DNA from: Acinetobacter pseudolwoffii
GTDB lineage: Bacteria; Pseudomonadota; Gammaproteobacteria; Pseudomonadales; Moraxellaceae
NCBI RefSeq assembly: GCF_002803605.1
Contig: NZ_PHRG01000001.1
Span: 632,819-696,818 of the forward strand
Length of the DNA stretch: 64,000 bases
Direction of reading: 5' to 3'
Every line of letters begins with the position of its first letter. Positions within the stretch are counted from its first letter, which is position 1. The notes beneath the pieces are model-generated. The model had not been told where the DNA came from and searched no databases. It was given only the letters and a program-made list of their open reading frames with translations. Below are positions 61,050-64,000 of the stretch, piece after piece. A program made the translations under genes and the position numbers.

Positions 61050-61874
61050 TTAGAACATATTCCGATAGACTTCGGCTTTCAAGACCTGTTGTGTTTGTTC
61101 TTTTGTTAAATAGATATCCAGTTGTTTGGCATCTTTGCTAATGTCATGACTGCGATAATGCAGACCAATCCCTTCCTGATCGAAGAACCACTCAGCCTGC
61201 CCCCAATACAGTTTTTTCGGTGCTTGCTGCTGAACCTCGTGATTATTGTCCTTTAACCATTTTTCATAAGCGGTTTGAATGATCTTGTCCATTAACAACT
61301 GTTGTTTGGGATCGATAATATCCAGTGGGGTCAGCATTTTTTGTTGTTGACGATCGGCTACAAAAAAATAATAGCGCTCATGCACACTGATATTTTCCTG
61401 TCTACTATCAATACCAATTTGCAGCAAGACATATTGATTACGCTGATAGGGAATGCGGGTATACAGCGATAATTCATAAGCCTGATTGAGCTGGAGTTGA
61501 GCCTGCCAGGCATCCGATTTTTTCACATAGGCATTCATCGCCTGTTGTAAACTCATATCCTGTTTTAAGCCAATTTGATCCTGAATTACCTTGGCCTGCT
61601 GTTTTTCGATCCAGTGATTCATCCATGGATCAGCCGTATATAAAGTCTGGATATCGACATTAATACAGTTTTTGGTTTCACAAAATGGCAAGGCGATCTT
61701 GGCCGGTTGTTCTTGAATATTCAGGTAAGGCAAAATACTGGCACTTTGCTTAACTGGGGTTGTTTTTCCATCCGGCTGGTCAAGTTCCGGTTCTTTTTCG
61801 CTTTTATCACAGCCACTCAGGACAAGACTTAAACCAATGACAGCACCGAGGGCGGCTTCCTTGCTGAACTTCAT
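61050..61874 (-). CDS. Lipoprotein related to the neighbouring DUF3298-type lipoprotein
   Basis: 274 residues with lipobox VLSGC (Cys22). It shares with the previous protein a Cys pair in a similar phrase (PFCETKNCIN), a following helical segment with WMNHWIEKQQ and a C-terminal domain (YFFVADRQQQKMLTPLDI, FDQEGIGLHYRSHD). It is a likely paralogue arising by tandem duplication. Function unknown. It lies 49 bases upstream of it on the same strand. Confidence 0.78.
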   Translation of the reverse strand: MKFSKEAALGAVIGLSLVLSGCDKSEKEPELDQPDGKTTPVKQSASILPYLNIQEQPAKIALPFCETKNCINVDIQTLYTADPWMNHWIEKQQAKVIQDQIGLKQDMSLQQAMNAYVKKSDAWQAQLQLNQAYELSLYTRIPYQRNQYVLLQIGIDSRQENISVHERYYFFVADRQQQKMLTPLDIIDPKQQLLMDKIIQTAYEKWLKDNNHEVQQQAPKKLYWGQAEWFFDQEGIGLHYRSHDISKDAKQLDIYLTKEQTQQVLKAEVYRNMF

Positions 61875-61913
61875 TTTTAAACAATCTATCAGGTTATGAA
61901 TAGTTTAAATGTA

Positions 61914-61947
61914 ACATAAAACAAAACAGCTTCCGGAGAAGCTGTTT
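61914..61947 (-). terminator. Terminator of prfC
   Basis: A perfect 10-base stem (AAACAGCTTC / GAAGCTGTTT) with a 4-base loop lies 35 bases after the prfC stop. Read leftward it ends TGTTTT. Confidence 0.85.
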
Positions 61948-61981
61948 GATATTTTTAGACGATATTTGAATACCTGAAAGT

Positions 61982-63574
61982 TTAGTGTTCGCGCGTATTA
62001 TGGAACACGATGTCCGGATAACGTTCTTGCATGAGCTGTAAATTCACTCGGCTTGGCGCAAGATAAGTCAAGTGACCACCGCCATCGACTGACAACTGGT
62101 CGTGGGCTTTTTTCTTAAATTCGTTAAATTTTTTCTCGTCATCACAAGACACCCAACGAACAGTATTGATGTTCACGGGTTCGTAAACACAGTCAACTTT
62201 ATATTCTTCTTTCAAACGATACGCCACCACTTCAAACTGAAGTACGCCCACTGCACCCACGATCAGGTCATTATTATGCTGTGGCATAAATACCTGTGTT
62301 GCACCTTCTTCAGACAACTCTTTCAGGCCCTTTTGCAACTGTTTCGATTTCAAAGGATCTTTTAAGCGTACACGGCGGAACATTTCTGGTGCAAAGTGCG
62401 GAATACCTGTGAACTGTAGTTTTTCACCCGAGGTAAAGGTATCACCAATCTGAATGGTGCCGTGGTTATGCAGTCCGATAATATCGCCCGGCCACGCTTC
62501 TTCCAGATGCTGGCGGTCACCGGCCAGGAAGGTTAAGGCATCACTAATCCGCACATCTTTATCCAGACGTACATGCTTCATTTTCAGGCCTTTTTCATAT
62601 TTACCTGAACAAATTCGCATGAATGCAATACGGTCACGATGTTTCGGGTCCATATTGGCCTGAATTTTAAAGACAAAACCGCTAAAACCTTCTTCATCAG
62701 CTTCGACAACACGAGCCTGAGTAGGATGGGCCTTCGGCGGCGGTGCATATTGACTGAAGGCATCCAGCACATGGTCAACCCCAAAGTTACCCAAGGCTGT
62801 ACCGAACAAGACCGGCGTTTGACGGCCTGCCAGAAATTCTTCACGATCCAATGGCTCATTGGCCATTTGCACCAGTTCAAGTGATTCTTCAAATGCAGCC
62901 CACGCCAGCTCACCAACTTTCTCACGAAGATCCGGATAGTCATAACCATCACGTATTTCGATTGTAGGAATGGTTGAACCAAAACCGGTTTTGTAAATGT
63001 AGAATTTTTCTTCGATTAAATTAAATACACCGGCAAAATCACGCCCCGTACCCAATGGCCAGGTGATCGGAACACATTTAATTTTCAGAACGTTTTCGAT
63101 TTCATCCAGAAGCTCCAGTGGCTCACGGATTTCACGGTCCATTTTATTAACAAAAGAAATGATCGGTGTATCGCGCATACGACACACGTCCATCAATTTA
63201 ATGGTCCGGTCTTCCACCCCTTTTGCACCATCAATCACCATTAATGCCGAGTCAACGGCGGTTAAGGTACGATAGGTATCTTCCGAGAAATCTTCATGTC
63301 CCGGAGTATCGAGCAGGTTGATCATCTTGTCTTTGAACGGGAACTGCATCACCGAGGTCGTGATCGAGATGCCACGTTCTTTTTCCATTTCCATCCAGTC
63401 CGATGTAGCGGCCCGGTCAGACTTACGGCTTTTCACCATACCTGCAACCTGAATCGCCTGCCCCCATAACAGTAGCTTTTCTGTCATGGTGGTTTTACCG
63501 GCATCGGGGTGGGAAATAATGGCGAATGTACGTCGCTGAGCGACCTGCGCCGCTAACTCATCTTTAAAACTCAT
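61982..63574 (-). CDS. prfC: Peptide chain release factor 3
   Basis: 530 residues. A GTPase that removes RF1/RF2 from the ribosome after termination. G1 is [14 protein letters not shown] (about 21-34), G3 is DTPGHEDF and G4 is FVNKMDRE. The rest has the translation-factor domains II and III ([19 protein letters not shown]). It is a single leftward gene with its own terminator. Confidence 0.98.
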   Translation of the reverse strand: MSFKDELAAQVAQRRTFAIISHPDAGKTTMTEKLLLWGQAIQVAGMVKSRKSDRAATSDWMEMEKERGISITTSVMQFPFKDKMINLLDTPGHEDFSEDTYRTLTAVDSALMVIDGAKGVEDRTIKLMDVCRMRDTPIISFVNKMDREIREPLELLDEIENVLKIKCVPITWPLGTGRDFAGVFNLIEEKFYIYKTGFGSTIPTIEIRDGYDYPDLREKVGELAWAAFEESLELVQMANEPLDREEFLAGRQTPVLFGTALGNFGVDHVLDAFSQYAPPPKAHPTQARVVEADEEGFSGFVFKIQANMDPKHRDRIAFMRICSGKYEKGLKMKHVRLDKDVRISDALTFLAGDRQHLEEAWPGDIIGLHNHGTIQIGDTFTSGEKLQFTGIPHFAPEMFRRVRLKDPLKSKQLQKGLKELSEEGATQVFMPQHNNDLIVGAVGVLQFEVVAYRLKEEYKVDCVYEPVNINTVRWVSCDDEKKFNEFKKKAHDQLSVDGGGHLTYLAPSRVNLQLMQERYPDIVFHNTREH

Positions 63575-63873
63575 GGAAAATACCTACTGCAGAACCGCAG
63601 TGCTCAAGATCAAAAACGATCAATATGAAAATTGGCGATATTGTAGCAGATTTCTAAAGCCAATAAGTATGCCCACGGCTGAAGGAAATGACAGTATTTA
63701 TAAGATCTACACTTGCTGACTGCTGGATTTTTCAGCCCAGATTGAGTCGGAAACAATACGGTTATGAAGCTTAAATATGGGAGTTTGTGTCATTCAACTG
63801 GCCTGCTGAATAATGCTAAATATAGGTTCACCGTACTCTTTAGTACCGTATTAGTAGCGTATAAAAATTCAAA

Positions 63874-64000
63874 TTAAGACAGGAAATCCTGTGTTTCCAA
63901 TGACTCGACTGGCATCGGCTTTGCCAGCAAATAACCTTGTAATTGCTGACAACCGAGTCGAGTCAAAATATCTGCTTGCAGCGTGGTTTCTACGCCTTCA
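63874..64000 (-). CDS. EAL-domain protein (partial, C-terminal 41 codons)
   Basis: A frame open from the right edge ends at a TAA at 63876-63874. The visible residues EGVETTLQADILTRLG and CQQLQGYLLAKPMPVESL match the end of EAL c-di-GMP phosphodiesterase domains, including the EGVE and QGYxxxxPxP features. Only the end is inside the window, so no other domain can be described. About 300 bases without a gene lie between it and prfC. Confidence 0.85.
   Translation of the reverse strand, partial: EGVETTLQADILTRLGCQQLQGYLLAKPMPVESLETQDFLS

Noticed and set aside
63575..63873. Possible small RNA or gene between prfC and the EAL gene
   Set aside because: Only a short 5-base inverted repeat (GTACT / AGTAC) was seen, with no T run, promoter pair or sustained open frame.

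Overview
This window is a stretch of gammaproteobacterial chromosome that I assign to the genus Acinetobacter. Protein content and gene order fit that genus (rlmN-pilF-rodZ-ispG-hisS-yfgM-bamB-der; panB-panC next to rapZ/npr; ilvI-ilvH-ilvC; glnE-ilvE). The DNA is moderately AT-rich with very AT-rich intergenic gaps. The clearest marker is a glycosyltransferase cluster between aspS and ilvE, which is where Acinetobacter carries its lipooligosaccharide outer-core (OC) locus. The species cannot be fixed from the sequence alone. I recognised no rRNA, tRNA, CRISPR array, complete insertion sequence or prophage.

Layout. 1-2.1 kb: the 5' part of a TonB-dependent zinc receptor (ZnuD type) with a near-perfect Zur operator over its promoter, divergent from a DUF4184 membrane protein. 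2.3-5.3 kb: aspS, a small membrane protein and a lipid A-type acyltransferase. 5.3-9.9 kb: the accessory OC-like cluster (GT32-type transferase, ManC/AlgA-type enzyme, a tandem two-domain WaaE-like transferase, and a DxD transferase), ending at ilvE. 11-15 kb: glnE and an orphan soluble histidine kinase. 15.8-22.5 kb: a leftward block of housekeeping genes (darP, npr, rapZ, panC, panB, folK, pcnB, a ComEA-like gene, mazG). 22.5-24.9 kb: an SDR enzyme, a phosphopantetheinyl transferase and a secreted protein of unknown role behind a hexanucleotide repeat. 24.9-34.5 kb: der to rlmN, ndk and iscX. 34.6-36.4 kb: a PAP2 phosphatase and a GT4 glycosyltransferase. 37-40.4 kb: ilvIHC. 41-46 kb: a DUF4124 protein, leuS, lptE, holA and a hemerythrin. 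47-51.8 kb: a MacA-MacB-outer-membrane-factor operon. 51.9-58 kb: a SEL1-repeat protein, tcdA, orn, rsgA and yibN-grxC-secB. 58.3-63.6 kb: fabI, tatD, two lipoproteins and prfC. The right edge holds the last 41 codons of an EAL-domain gene.

Most of the window is ordinary core genome. The least explained structure lies just downstream of ilvC (36.5-37.1 kb). Two extra copies of the last 14 ilvC codons plus stop sit behind the real gene, each joined to the same hairpin block. Beyond them is a small AT-rich gene broken by one frameshift. The tail copies differ from real ilvC almost only at synonymous positions, so they look like ends of genuine ilvC genes left by repeated integration or recombination at this site. 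Other points of interest are the OC-like cluster with its own GDP-mannose enzyme and duplicated transferase, the Zur-controlled divergent promoter, the repeat-associated secreted protein, and the palindromic intergenic repeats near 44.3 and 58.2 kb.
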